Assembly: GCA_001898935.1 (NCBI GenBank)
Contig: MKVT01000008.1
Span: 186,001-250,000, forward strand
Length of the DNA: 64,000 nucleotides
Reading direction: 5' to 3'
Source: Paludibacter sp. 47-17
Lineage (GTDB): Bacteria > Bacteroidota > Bacteroidia > Bacteroidales > Paludibacteraceae
The position numbers and the translations under genes are program-made. Positions 27,932 through 37,223 of this stretch are shown here, piece by piece. A model generated the notes under the pieces. It had not been told where the DNA came from. It saw nothing but the letters and a program-made list of their open reading frames with translations, and ran no database searches. Numbering within the stretch: position 1 is the stretch's first letter; each line of letters begins with the position of its first letter.

Positions 27932-27984
27932 GAGCGTATCGGCGAATTAATTCCTTAAACGGACGTGCAGAAACATATCAAAAA

Positions 27985-28002
27985 TTGTGATAATTCTCAC
28001 AA
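27985..28002. promoter_or_regulatory. TTGTGATAATTCTCACAA, candidate operator matching the one at 18550
   Basis: TTGTGA-N6-TCACAA with identical half-sites, about 90 bp upstream of the operon start codon. Confidence 0.7.
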
Positions 28003-28114
28003 AAAACACCGCATCCAGATCAGCTTTTTTCCTGTTCTTAATTCAATTGATCCATGGGTAATACATGAAAAATATGTATCTTTGCAAAGTCGAATATTAA
28101 AAAAAACAGATTGC

Positions 28115-28654
28115 ATGAGCACTACCAATGCCCAGTACGACAAAGCCGCCGCACAGTGTAGCGAGATATTTTTCAAAAAGCTGAAGGACTATGGTTCGTC
28201 GTGGCGGATCATGCGCACCCAGTCGGTTACCGATCAGATTTACATCAAGGCCAAGCGTATCCGGAGCATCGAAATGAAAGGCGTGTCGAAGGTCGACGAA
28301 GGCATTCGGTCGGAGCTGATCGGCATTGTCAATTATGGTGTTATCGGGCTCATTCAGCTCGAACGGGGCATCTCCGACGAAGATGATATGACCAGCGAGG
28401 AGGTGATCGGGCTGTACACCCGATTCGTGCAACAGGCCAAGGAGCTCATGATGGCCAAAAATCACGATTACGACGAGGCCTGGCGCTGGATGCGGATGGA
28501 ATCGTACACCGACCTCATATTGATGAAGATTAAACGAACCAAGCAAATAGAAGACAACAAGGGCGTGACGCTTATTTCCGAAGGTATCGATGCCAACTAT
28601 TTTGATATGATTAACTACGCCATCTTCGGGCTGATAAAAATGGAGGAAGAGTAA
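28115..28654 (+). CDS. DUF1599 domain-containing protein
   Basis: Internally repeated LKDYGSSWRIMRTQSVTDQIYIKAKRIR / AKNHDYDEAWRWMRMESYTDLILMKIKRTKQIE; TATCTTTG at 28077. Confidence 0.88.
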   Translation: MSTTNAQYDKAAAQCSEIFFKKLKDYGSSWRIMRTQSVTDQIYIKAKRIRSIEMKGVSKVDEGIRSELIGIVNYGVIGLIQLERGISDEDDMTSEEVIGLYTRFVQQAKELMMAKNHDYDEAWRWMRMESYTDLILMKIKRTKQIEDNKGVTLISEGIDANYFDMINYAIFGLIKMEEE

Positions 28655-29809
28655 TTGGGTTTTAATTTCAGAAGAAGAAAAATAAGTTCGGCCGGCCTGC
28701 CTTTTACGAGTTCCAGGGCGGGAAGGATTACCTTGCACCTGTTGCGTTTACTGGCAGGGAGTGTGTTTGTGTTTTCCGGTTTTGTGAAAGCGGTGGATCC
28801 GCTGGGAACCGTCTATAAGATAAGCGATTACCTCGACGCATTTGGAGGGTTCGGGCCACAGCTGGCAGTGCTGGCGTATCCTGCGGCTTTTTTGCTTATC
28901 GTATTCGAACTGATGCTGGGGGTTCAGTTGATGCTGATGCTGCGTTTCCGGAGCAGTACCTTGCTGGCGCTTGTGTTCATGGTGGCGATGACCGGGCTTA
29001 CGCTGTACATTGCCGTTTATAATCCGGTGACCGACTGCGGTTGCTTTGGCGATGCACTGAAGGTGTCGAACTGGCAAACCTTTTACAAGAATATTGTGCT
29101 GCTCACCATCGTGGTGCTGTTGGTGGTATGGCGCGATAAATTCAAATCGTTTTTTCTGAAACCGGTGGAGTACTGCATCGGTGGCGTTTTTCTGGCAGCA
29201 ATCATTGCATTTATGGTGTACAACCTCCTGCATCTGCCCGTACTCGATTTTCGTCCTTACAAAATCGGAGTGAACATCCCGGAGGCTATGTCGGTGCCGG
29301 AAGGAGCTCCTGCCGATGTATACAATTATAGTTTTGTGTATCAGAAAGAGGGGGTGAAGCAGACGTTTTCGCTCGATGCGCTGCCCGATTCCACCTGGAC
29401 CTTCGTGGAGCAGAAATCGGAGCTGGTTCGCAAGGGGTACGAAGCGCCCATCACCAACTTTACAATATTAAATGCCGACTATCAGGATGTAGGACATGAG
29501 ATTCTGGCGTACCGCGGTCGTACCTACCTGGTGGTGATGTACGATCTTACCCGGACTTCGGTGCGGGGCCTTGAAACGATTACGGAAGCCCTGGCAGCCC
29601 GCACCGACGGGCGTGTGGCAGGTGTTACCGCCTCCAATCCGGCCGAGGTGGAGGCGTTCAAATCGGCCCATAAGGTGAAATTTCCGGTTTATACGGCCGA
29701 TCCTGTATTTTTAAAAACCATGATCAGGGCCAATCCCGGGGTGGTGGTGATCGAAAACGGGACGATTACCGATAAGCGGAACTGGCGCGACAGCGATAAA
29801 ATTCAATAA
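28655..29809 (+). CDS. BT_3928-like protein: DoxX-family membrane domain plus C-terminal thioredoxin-like domain
   Basis: LLRLLAGSVFVFSGFVKAVDPLGTVYKISDYLDAFG, NPVTDCGCFGDALKVSNWQTFYKN; TTG start abuts the DUF1599 stop. Confidence 0.85.
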   Translation: MGFNFRRRKISSAGLPFTSSRAGRITLHLLRLLAGSVFVFSGFVKAVDPLGTVYKISDYLDAFGGFGPQLAVLAYPAAFLLIVFELMLGVQLMLMLRFRSSTLLALVFMVAMTGLTLYIAVYNPVTDCGCFGDALKVSNWQTFYKNIVLLTIVVLLVVWRDKFKSFFLKPVEYCIGGVFLAAIIAFMVYNLLHLPVLDFRPYKIGVNIPEAMSVPEGAPADVYNYSFVYQKEGVKQTFSLDALPDSTWTFVEQKSELVRKGYEAPITNFTILNADYQDVGHEILAYRGRTYLVVMYDLTRTSVRGLETITEALAARTDGRVAGVTASNPAEVEAFKSAHKVKFPVYTADPVFLKTMIRANPGVVVIENGTITDKRNWRDSDKIQ

Positions 29810-29827
29810 TTAAATACGAAAACAAAA

Positions 29828-30586
29828 ATGAGAAAAAACATTGTTGCAGGAAACTGGAAAATGAACAAGACCCTTCAGGAAGGGATGGCGTTGGCCGCAG
29901 AATTGAACGAAGTGCTGAAAGGTGCGAGTCTGAATTGCGATGTGGTGATCGGTACGCCGTTTATCCACCTGGCAAGTGTGGCTGCTGCCGTCGATAGTGC
30001 TAAAATCGGGGTTGCTGCCCAAAACTGCGCCGATAAGGAATCGGGCGCCTATACCGGCGAGATTTCGGCTTCGATGGTGAAGTCGACGGGAGCCGCTTAT
30101 GTAATCCTCGGTCACTCGGAGCGTCGGGCGTATTATGGCGAAACGGCTGCTACCTTGAAGACCAAGGTGGAGCTGGCGCTGAAGAACGAGCTGACTCCCA
30201 TTTTCTGTATTGGGGAAGTGCTGGAAGAGCGTGAAGCCGGAAAGCATTTTGAAGTGGTAAAACAGCAGATTGAAGATTCGTTGTTCGAACTGTCGGCCCA
30301 GGATTTCGGTAAAATCGTATTGGCTTACGAGCCTGTCTGGGCGATTGGCACCGGTAAGACTGCTTCGGCGGCTCAGGCTCAGGAGATTCATGCGTTTATC
30401 CGTCAGACCCTGGCTGCAAAATACGGACAGGAAGTTGCCGATGCAACGTCGATCCTTTACGGTGGTAGCTGTAATGCAGGTAATGCGAAAGAGCTGTTCT
30501 CGAATCCCGATGTGGATGGCGGGCTGATCGGTGGAGCTTCGTTGAAGGTTGCCGATTTCAAAGCTATTATCGACGCGTTTAATTAA
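29828..30586 (+). CDS. tpiA: Triosephosphate isomerase
   Basis: [56 protein letters not shown]. Confidence 0.98.
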   Translation: MRKNIVAGNWKMNKTLQEGMALAAELNEVLKGASLNCDVVIGTPFIHLASVAAAVDSAKIGVAAQNCADKESGAYTGEISASMVKSTGAAYVILGHSERRAYYGETAATLKTKVELALKNELTPIFCIGEVLEEREAGKHFEVVKQQIEDSLFELSAQDFGKIVLAYEPVWAIGTGKTASAAQAQEIHAFIRQTLAAKYGQEVADATSILYGGSCNAGNAKELFSNPDVDGGLIGGASLKVADFKAIIDAFN

Positions 30587-30591
30587 GTTGT

Positions 30592-31962
30592 ATGGCCAAG
30601 GCTAAAACGGTTTACGTGTGCCAGAGCTGTGGCAACGACTCGCCTAAATGGATTGGGAAATGTCCTGCTTGCGGCGAGTGGAATACCTACGTGGAAGAAA
30701 TTGTCGCGAAGGAAACCAGGCAGCAGGTGCAGCTTTCCGGTTTAGAGCCGGCCAAATCAAAACCCGTGCTGATTTCAGAAATTGAAACAGCCGAAGAAGT
30801 CCGCATCGATACCCGTTCCGCTGAGCTGAACCGGGTACTCGGTGGCGGACTGGTTCCCGGTTCGCTGGTGCTTATCGGCGGAGAGCCGGGCATCGGTAAG
30901 TCGACCCTGGTATTGCAGGTGGTATTGAATCTGACCGGAAAGCGAATTTTATATGTGTCGGGCGAAGAAAGTGTGCAGCAGATTAAACTGCGTGCCGGAC
31001 GCCTGCAGGCGCACAATCCCGGTTGTTATGTGGTGAGTGAAACCGCATTGGAGCAAATCTTCGCTCATATTAAAAATATTCAACCCGATTTGGTGATTGT
31101 CGATTCCATTCAGACCATCTCCACCGAAACCATCGATTCGTCGCCGGGAAGTGTGTCGCAGATACGCGAATGTGCAGCAGCATTGCTCAAATATTGCAAA
31201 ACTTCTGCCGTGCCGGTGTTACTCATCGGGCATATCAACAAAGAGGGCAGTATAGCCGGTCCGAAGGTACTGGAACATATAGTCGACACCGTGCTTCAGT
31301 TCGAAGGCGACCAGCATTACCTGTACCGTATCCTTCGCTCCATCAAAAACCGCTTCGGTTCCACTGCCGAGTTGGGTATTTACGAGATGCAGCAGAGCGG
31401 ACTCCGCGAAGTGAGCAATCCCTCCGAATTATTGCTTTCCCAGAATCACGAAGGTCTGAGTGGTGTTGCCATCGCTTCGGCCATCGAAGGTATTCGCCCT
31501 TTCCTTATCGAAGTGCAATCGCTGGTGAGTTCGGCTGCCTACGGCATGCCCCAGCGCTCGGTTACCGGTTTCGATCTGCGCCGGTTGAATATGCTGCTGG
31601 CGGTACTTGAAAAACGCGCCGGTTTTAAACTTGCTCAAAAAGACGTTTTCCTCAATATCGCAGGGGGAATAAAAGTAAACGATCCGGCTATCGACCTGGC
31701 GGTGTTGGCCGCCGTACTCTCATCGAACCTCGATATAGCGCTCGAGAAGCAGGTGTGTATGGCCGGAGAGGTAGGTCTTTCGGGCGAGATACGCCCCATC
31801 AACCGCATCGAGCAGCGTGTCCGTGAAGCCGAAAAGCTAGGGTTTACCAAAATGATTATCCCTTGGTTCGATATGAAAGGACTCAATCTCGGTGGAAGCA
31901 CGATCGAGTTGATACGGGTACGCAAGGTGGAGGAGGCGTTTCGGGTGATGTTTAAAAAGTGA
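30592..31962 (+). CDS. radA: DNA repair protein RadA
   Basis: YVCQSCGNDSPKWIGKCPACGEWNT zinc motif, GGEPGIGKSTLVLQV, KNRFGS motif. Confidence 0.97.
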   Translation: MAKAKTVYVCQSCGNDSPKWIGKCPACGEWNTYVEEIVAKETRQQVQLSGLEPAKSKPVLISEIETAEEVRIDTRSAELNRVLGGGLVPGSLVLIGGEPGIGKSTLVLQVVLNLTGKRILYVSGEESVQQIKLRAGRLQAHNPGCYVVSETALEQIFAHIKNIQPDLVIVDSIQTISTETIDSSPGSVSQIRECAAALLKYCKTSAVPVLLIGHINKEGSIAGPKVLEHIVDTVLQFEGDQHYLYRILRSIKNRFGSTAELGIYEMQQSGLREVSNPSELLLSQNHEGLSGVAIASAIEGIRPFLIEVQSLVSSAAYGMPQRSVTGFDLRRLNMLLAVLEKRAGFKLAQKDVFLNIAGGIKVNDPAIDLAVLAAVLSSNLDIALEKQVCMAGEVGLSGEIRPINRIEQRVREAEKLGFTKMIIPWFDMKGLNLGGSTIELIRVRKVEEAFRVMFKK

Positions 31963-31969
31963 GTGTGGT

Positions 31970-32028
31970 TACGCTGCGGGCGTTGCCCTTTGCTAATGTG
32001 TACGCTGCGGGCGTTGCCCTTTGCTAAT
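31970..32028. repeat. Two identical 28-bp direct repeats separated by gtg
   Basis: tacgctgcgggcgttgccctttgctaat at 31970-31997 and 32001-32028; contains gggc-gtt-gccc palindrome. Confidence 0.9.
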
Positions 32029-32112
32029 TATGCGCTTTGCGCTGCGTTGCAGGGACGTAAGTCGGGCGTATTAAAAAAAATACTTTTTTTATATGCAAAA
32101 TCGGTGTTATTA

Positions 32113-32143
32113 TTTGGTGATTCTAAAAATTATCGTATCTTTG
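32113..32143 (+). promoter_or_regulatory. Bacteroidota-type promoter for the tRNA-Val pair
   Basis: TTTG/TTG ending at 32116, 19-nt spacer, TATCTTTG at 32136-32143. Confidence 0.7.
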
Positions 32144-32182
32144 CACCGCTTTAGTCGAAAAGCACTGTAGAAAAGAAAGAAC

Positions 32183-32260
32183 GGGCGTTTAGCTCAGCTG
32201 GTTCAGAGCATCTGCCTTACAAGCAGAGGGTCGGCGGTTCGAATCCGTCAACGCCCACCA
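32183..32260 (+). tRNA. tRNA-Val (anticodon UAC), CCA encoded
   Basis: gggcgtt...aacgccc acceptor stem, tctgc-cttacaa-gcaga anticodon arm, ggcggttcgaatccgtc T arm. Confidence 0.95.
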
Positions 32261-32295
32261 ATACGATTCTTTCTCTTATCTAAAAAACACACTTC

Positions 32296-32370
32296 GGGCG
32301 TTTAGCTCAGCTGGTTCAGAGCATCTGCCTTACAAGCAGAGGGTCGGCGGTTCGAATCCGTCAACGCCCA
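32296..32370 (+). tRNA. tRNA-Val (anticodon UAC), second copy without encoded CCA
   Basis: 75 nt identical to the first copy; followed by CAT instead of CCA. Confidence 0.95.
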
Positions 32371-32382
32371 CATTACAAAACT

Positions 32383-32418
32383 AAAAAGGTTGGACATCAC
32401 GTTCAGCCTTTTTTATTT
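32383..32418 (+). terminator. Terminator after the tRNA-Val pair
   Basis: aaaaaggttgga...ttcagccttttttattt hairpin with T-tract. Confidence 0.75.
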
Positions 32419-32555
32419 TGCCGTCGAATCATGGTTATCTGTAAATAATCATGTAAATTTGTGCCACCTTTTTAAGTGTTAGCTGGTAATGGATTATTAT
32501 TAACCGGCAGGCGAGAAGGTGAAGTAAGCTGTTCAAATTCTAATTGCAGGAAGCA

Positions 32556-32590
32556 ATTAACAAGTAACAATTAATAATTGACAAGTAAAA
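32556..32590. repeat. Five degenerate heptanucleotide units abutting the gltX start
   Basis: attaaca-agtaaca-attaata-attgaca-agtaaaa immediately before aATG at 32592. Confidence 0.75.
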
Positions 32591-32591
32591 A

Positions 32592-34109
32592 ATGAAACGC
32601 GTCAGAGTGAGATTTGCTCCGAGTCCGACCGGTCCCTTACACATCGGTGGGGTACGTACTGCTTTGTATAACTATTTATTTGCCCGCCAGCATGGCGGCG
32701 ATATGCTTCTCAGGATCGAAGATACCGATTCGGCCCGCTTTGTGCCGGGCGCCGAGGATTATATCGTTGAAGCGCTCCGGTGGATGGGCATTACCATCGA
32801 CGAGGGGATAGGTGCAGCCACCGAAGGCTCGCACGCTCCTTATCGCCAGAGCGAGCGCAAGGCTATCTACCGGCAATATGTGGATCAGCTGCTCAATGCG
32901 GGTAAAGCCTATATCGCCTTCGATACGCCTACCGAGCTGGAAGTGAAACGTGCGGAAATTGCTAATTTCCAGTACGATGCTTCAACGCGTTTGACGATGC
33001 AGAACTCGCTCACATTGCCGGCCGATGAGGTGCAACGCCGTATTGCCGATGGTGAGAATTATGTGGTGCGCATAAAAATCGAACCCAACCAGGAGGTGGT
33101 GGTCAACGACCTGATACGGGGCGAAGTGGTGATTAACTCTTCGGTCATCGACGATAAGGTGCTTTTTAAAGCATCCGACGAATTGCCTACTTACCACCTG
33201 GCCAATGTGGTCGACGACCGCCTGATGGAAATCTCACACGTGATTCGTGGCGAGGAATGGTTACCATCGGCACCGTTGCATGTGTTGCTGTACCGTTATT
33301 TGGGCTGGGAGGCCGAAATGCCTGCATTTGCCCACCTGCCTTTACTGCTTAAGCCCGACGGAAATGGAAAACTGAGCAAGCGTGATGGCGACCGCCTGGG
33401 CTTTCCCGTGTTCCCGCTCGACTGGAACGATCCGAAAACGGGCGATTTGTCGCCGGGCTACCGCGAAGCAGGCTATTTCCCCGAAGCGCTGGTGAATTTC
33501 CTGGCTTTTCTGGGCTGGAATCCGGGTACGGAACAGGAAATCTTCTCGATGCAGGAATTGATCGATGCGTTTTCGCTCGAACGTGTTAGTAAAAGCGGGG
33601 CAAAGTTCGATTTTGAAAAAGGTAAATGGTTCAATCATCAATACCTTCAACTCAAACCGCTCGAAGAGGTGACCGATCGTTATCAGCATTTTCTTATCGA
33701 AGAAAAGGATTTGATTGAAGACAGCGACAAGGTGAAACGGGTTGTGGAACTGGTACGCGAACGAGCTGGTTTCGTGCACGAACTCTGGGATCAGTCGTCG
33801 TTTTTCTTTGTGGCTCCTGCCGGATATGCCGAAGCGGATGTGAAAAAACGCTGGAAAGCCGATTCGGCCAATCAAATGTTCCAGCTTTCGGAGCTCCTGG
33901 AAACGCTCGGCGATTTCACAGCGGCTGCCACCGAGGAAGTGATAAAGGCCTGGATACAGGAAAAGGGCTATGGAATGGGCGCAGTGATGAATGCGTTCCG
34001 GCTGTGCATCGTAGGCGCTTCGAAAGGCCCGCATATGTTCGATATTATTGAGATGATCGGCAAAGAGGAAACGATCAGCCGGTTGAAAAGAGCTATCGCG
34101 ACGCTATGA
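32592..34109 (+). CDS. gltX: Glutamyl-tRNA synthetase
   Basis: [44 protein letters not shown]. Confidence 0.98.
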   Translation: MKRVRVRFAPSPTGPLHIGGVRTALYNYLFARQHGGDMLLRIEDTDSARFVPGAEDYIVEALRWMGITIDEGIGAATEGSHAPYRQSERKAIYRQYVDQLLNAGKAYIAFDTPTELEVKRAEIANFQYDASTRLTMQNSLTLPADEVQRRIADGENYVVRIKIEPNQEVVVNDLIRGEVVINSSVIDDKVLFKASDELPTYHLANVVDDRLMEISHVIRGEEWLPSAPLHVLLYRYLGWEAEMPAFAHLPLLLKPDGNGKLSKRDGDRLGFPVFPLDWNDPKTGDLSPGYREAGYFPEALVNFLAFLGWNPGTEQEIFSMQELIDAFSLERVSKSGAKFDFEKGKWFNHQYLQLKPLEEVTDRYQHFLIEEKDLIEDSDKVKRVVELVRERAGFVHELWDQSSFFFVAPAGYAEADVKKRWKADSANQMFQLSELLETLGDFTAAATEEVIKAWIQEKGYGMGAVMNAFRLCIVGASKGPHMFDIIEMIGKEETISRLKRAIATL

Positions 34110-35422
34110 CAAAACCACGGGTTCTCATCATCAGTTACTACTGGCCGCCTTCGGGTGGTGCCGGGGTGCAGCGCTGGGTGAAGTTTGTTAAATACCTGCG
34201 CGATTTTGGCTGGGAACCGGTCGTGTATGTGCCCGAAAATCCGGAGTATCCGTCGCTCGACGCTACTTTTGCCAACGATTTGCCCGATGGACTGGAAGTA
34301 ATTAAACGACCCATCTGGGAACCTTATACCATTTACCGCAAGCTGACGGGCAAAGGCAATGAGCCCATCAACGCGGGTTTTATCTCCGAAAACGCCAGAA
34401 AAGGATGGAAAGATGCACTGTCCATCCGGTTGAGAGGGAATTTCCTGATTCCCGATCCGCGTTGTTTCTGGATTCGTCCGTCGGTGCGTTTTCTTTCCGG
34501 TTATTTAAAACAAAAACCGGTGCAGGCGCTGGTTACCACCGGCCCGCCGCATTCGATGCACCGCATCGGGTACGGGCTGAAGAAGCGCTTCCCCGACCTG
34601 CCCTGGCTGGCCGATTTCCGCGATCCGTGGACCAATATCGATTTTTACCACGAACTGGGCCTTACCCGTATTGCGGATGCAGTGCACCGCCGCATGGAGC
34701 GGCAGGTGGTTCGGCAGGCCGATGCGGTGGTGGTGGTCTCGGGTGGAATGATGCAGGAGTTCAAGGCGTTGAAACCAAAGCGGCTGGTGATGATTCCCAA
34801 CGGTTTCGATACCGCTGATGTCCGGCATACCGCTGTCCGGCCCGATGCCCGCTTTACCATTTCACATATCGGCACCATGAATGCGGCCCGTAACCCCGAG
34901 GTTGTATGGGCGGCGATCAGACAATTGTGCGACGAAAATATCTTCTTCAAAAAAGATGTGAAAATTCAACTCATCGGTAAAGTCGATTTTTCGGTGCTCG
35001 AATCGTTGAAGAAATACCAGCTCGACGATAAGGCGGAGAAAACCGATTACCTTCCTCATGCCGAGGCTATTCGGCGCCAGCAGGCGTCGCAGGTGTTGCT
35101 GCTCATCATCAACAACACTCCCAATGCCAAAGGCATACTGACCGGGAAGTTTTTTGAGTATATTGCTTCGGGACGGCCTGTGCTGGGCGTAGGTCCGTCG
35201 GATGGCGATGCGGCACAGGTGCTGGACGAAACGGCAGCGGGCCGAATGGTCGATTACGAGGACGTGGAAACAGCCAAACGTATACTCGGGGAATGGTATG
35301 CGCTGTATCAGGAGAACAAGTTGGAAGTAGAAGCTTCGGAGGTAGAAAAATATTCCCGCAGGTCGCTCACCGGCACCTTGGCGGATGTGCTTGCGGAACT
35401 GCAAATGAACAGGACAACATGA
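34106..35422 (+). CDS. Glycosyltransferase, GT4-like
   Basis: [34 protein letters not shown]-like region, [22 protein letters not shown] overlap with gltX. Confidence 0.88.
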   Translation: MTKPRVLIISYYWPPSGGAGVQRWVKFVKYLRDFGWEPVVYVPENPEYPSLDATFANDLPDGLEVIKRPIWEPYTIYRKLTGKGNEPINAGFISENARKGWKDALSIRLRGNFLIPDPRCFWIRPSVRFLSGYLKQKPVQALVTTGPPHSMHRIGYGLKKRFPDLPWLADFRDPWTNIDFYHELGLTRIADAVHRRMERQVVRQADAVVVVSGGMMQEFKALKPKRLVMIPNGFDTADVRHTAVRPDARFTISHIGTMNAARNPEVVWAAIRQLCDENIFFKKDVKIQLIGKVDFSVLESLKKYQLDDKAEKTDYLPHAEAIRRQQASQVLLLIINNTPNAKGILTGKFFEYIASGRPVLGVGPSDGDAAQVLDETAAGRMVDYEDVETAKRILGEWYALYQENKLEVEASEVEKYSRRSLTGTLADVLAELQMNRTT

Positions 35423-36543
35423 AACGGATCATCACAATAGTAGGCGCTCGTCCGCAGTTTGTAAAGGCTGCCACCCTGAGCCGCGAATTCTCGGTGGCGG
35501 GAATCGACGAAAAAATAATTCATACCGGCCAGCACTTCGATGCCAATATGTCGGAGGTGTTTTTCACGGAGATGGAAATTCCGCAGCCAGCTTACCGCCT
35601 GGATATTAACGGGGTGGGGCATGGCGCTATGACCGGCCGGATGCTGGAAGGAATCGAAAAGATATTACTCGGCGAAAAGCCGGAAGGAGTGCTGGTATAC
35701 GGCGACACGAATTCGACCCTGGCCGGTGCGCTGGCCGCGGCCAAACTGCATATCCCGGTACTGCATGTCGAAGCCGGACTTCGTTCGTTCAATATGCACA
35801 TGCCCGAAGAAATCAACCGGATTCTTACCGATCGTATTTCGTCGGTATTGTTTTGTCCCACCGATGCCGCACTGAAAAACCTGGCTGCTGAAGGCTTTGT
35901 AAATACCGCCGGTAACGACCCGGGTTCAGACCGGCAGAAGTCCGGGCTCAACGGCGCTATACCCGTTCGTATCGTCAAAAACGGTGATGTGATGCAGGAT
36001 GCGGCACTTTTTTATGCCCGGAAAGCCGCCGGAAAAGCAACGGTAGTGAAACAACTCCCCGTGAGCCGTTTCGTGCTGGCAACCGTGCATCGTCAGGAAA
36101 ATACCGACGATCCCTCGAATCTGAAAGGGATTGTCGAAGGATTAAATGCCATCCATCGCCAGGTCCCGCTCGTATTACCCTTGCATCCGCGTACCCGGAA
36201 TATCTTGCAACAGTCGGGGTTAACCCCCGATTTTATCACCATCGATCCGGTGGGGTATTTTGATATGATCGGTTTACTGCAACAGTGCGAGATGGTGGTT
36301 ACCGACAGCGGTGGTGTACAGAAAGAAGCGTTTTTCTTTCAAAAACACTGTATTACATTGCGTGAACAAACCGAATGGGTGGAATTGACCGAACTTGGAT
36401 TCAATCAATTGGCCGGAAGCGATCCGGTTGCCATAGGCGAAGCATTCAAAAAGCTGATGAATCAACAATCCGATTTCTCGGTTAATCTCTACGGAAATGG
36501 CGAAGCTGCCCGGAAAGCAGCCGAGCTGATAGCAACTCTTTAA
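35419..36543 (+). CDS. wecB: UDP-N-acetylglucosamine 2-epimerase (non-hydrolysing, WecB-like)
   Basis: ITIVGARPQFVKAATLSRE, VYGDTNSTLAGALAAAKLHIPVLHVEAGLRSFNMHMPEEINRILTD, TDSGGVQKEAFF. Confidence 0.94.
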   Translation: MKRIITIVGARPQFVKAATLSREFSVAGIDEKIIHTGQHFDANMSEVFFTEMEIPQPAYRLDINGVGHGAMTGRMLEGIEKILLGEKPEGVLVYGDTNSTLAGALAAAKLHIPVLHVEAGLRSFNMHMPEEINRILTDRISSVLFCPTDAALKNLAAEGFVNTAGNDPGSDRQKSGLNGAIPVRIVKNGDVMQDAALFYARKAAGKATVVKQLPVSRFVLATVHRQENTDDPSNLKGIVEGLNAIHRQVPLVLPLHPRTRNILQQSGLTPDFITIDPVGYFDMIGLLQQCEMVVTDSGGVQKEAFFFQKHCITLREQTEWVELTELGFNQLAGSDPVAIGEAFKKLMNQQSDFSVNLYGNGEAARKAAELIATL

Positions 36544-36554
36544 TTTTACAGATC

Positions 36555-37223
36555 ATGGAAGCAGATCAATCGCAACAACTGAAAAGTACGATCGGATACT
36601 ATGGAACGTTCCGTTCGGAAATGTTGGACTATATCCCGGCCGATGCCGTGAGAATCCTGGAAGTAGGATGTGGAGAAGGTAATTTTTGCCGCCAGTTGAA
36701 AACGTCCGGTCGCGAGGTATGGGGAGTGGAAATAAATCCCGAAGCGGCCCTGAAAGCAAGTGAAGTGTGCGACAAAGTGCTGGTGGGCAGCTTCGACGAA
36801 CAATTGGCTCATCTGCCCGAACAGTATTTCGATTGTGTTGTTTTCAACGATGTGCTGGAGCATTTGTACGATCCGTGGACTACCATCCGGCAGGTGAAAG
36901 CCTTAATGAGCGATAAGGGAGTGTTGGTTACTTCCATTCCCAATTTCCGCTATATTTCCAATTTGATCACCGAAATTCTTTTTCGGAAAGATTTTGAATA
37001 TAAACCGGAAGGAGGAATTCTCGACGACACGCATGTTCGCTTTTTTACTTCGAAAAGTATGTTACGGATGTTTCGGCAGGAAGGATACCAGGTACTCCGG
37101 CACGAAGGGATACGGCCGTGCAGAAGCTGGAAAGAGAAATTATTCCTTACACTTACCCTGGGATTTCTGAAGGACGCCCGGTACAAACAATTTGCCACTG
37201 TTGCCAAACCCATTCGCCAATGA
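36555..37223 (+). CDS. Class I SAM-dependent methyltransferase
   Basis: ILEVGCGEGNFCRQLK, DCVVFNDVLEHLYDPW. Confidence 0.88.
   Translation: MEADQSQQLKSTIGYYGTFRSEMLDYIPADAVRILEVGCGEGNFCRQLKTSGREVWGVEINPEAALKASEVCDKVLVGSFDEQLAHLPEQYFDCVVFNDVLEHLYDPWTTIRQVKALMSDKGVLVTSIPNFRYISNLITEILFRKDFEYKPEGGILDDTHVRFFTSKSMLRMFRQEGYQVLRHEGIRPCRSWKEKLFLTLTLGFLKDARYKQFATVAKPIRQ

Noticed and set aside
28115-30586. DUF1599-BT_3928-tpiA block as a new operon
   Set aside because: Arrangement is familiar in Bacteroidales from general knowledge.
31970-32028. Possible CRISPR-like repeat pair
   Set aside because: Only two repeats with a 3-nt spacer and no cas genes; not a CRISPR array.
31963-32154. 63-aa ORF between radA and the tRNAs
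   Set aside because: Covers the 28-bp direct repeats and the tRNA promoter; low-complexity repeated peptide.
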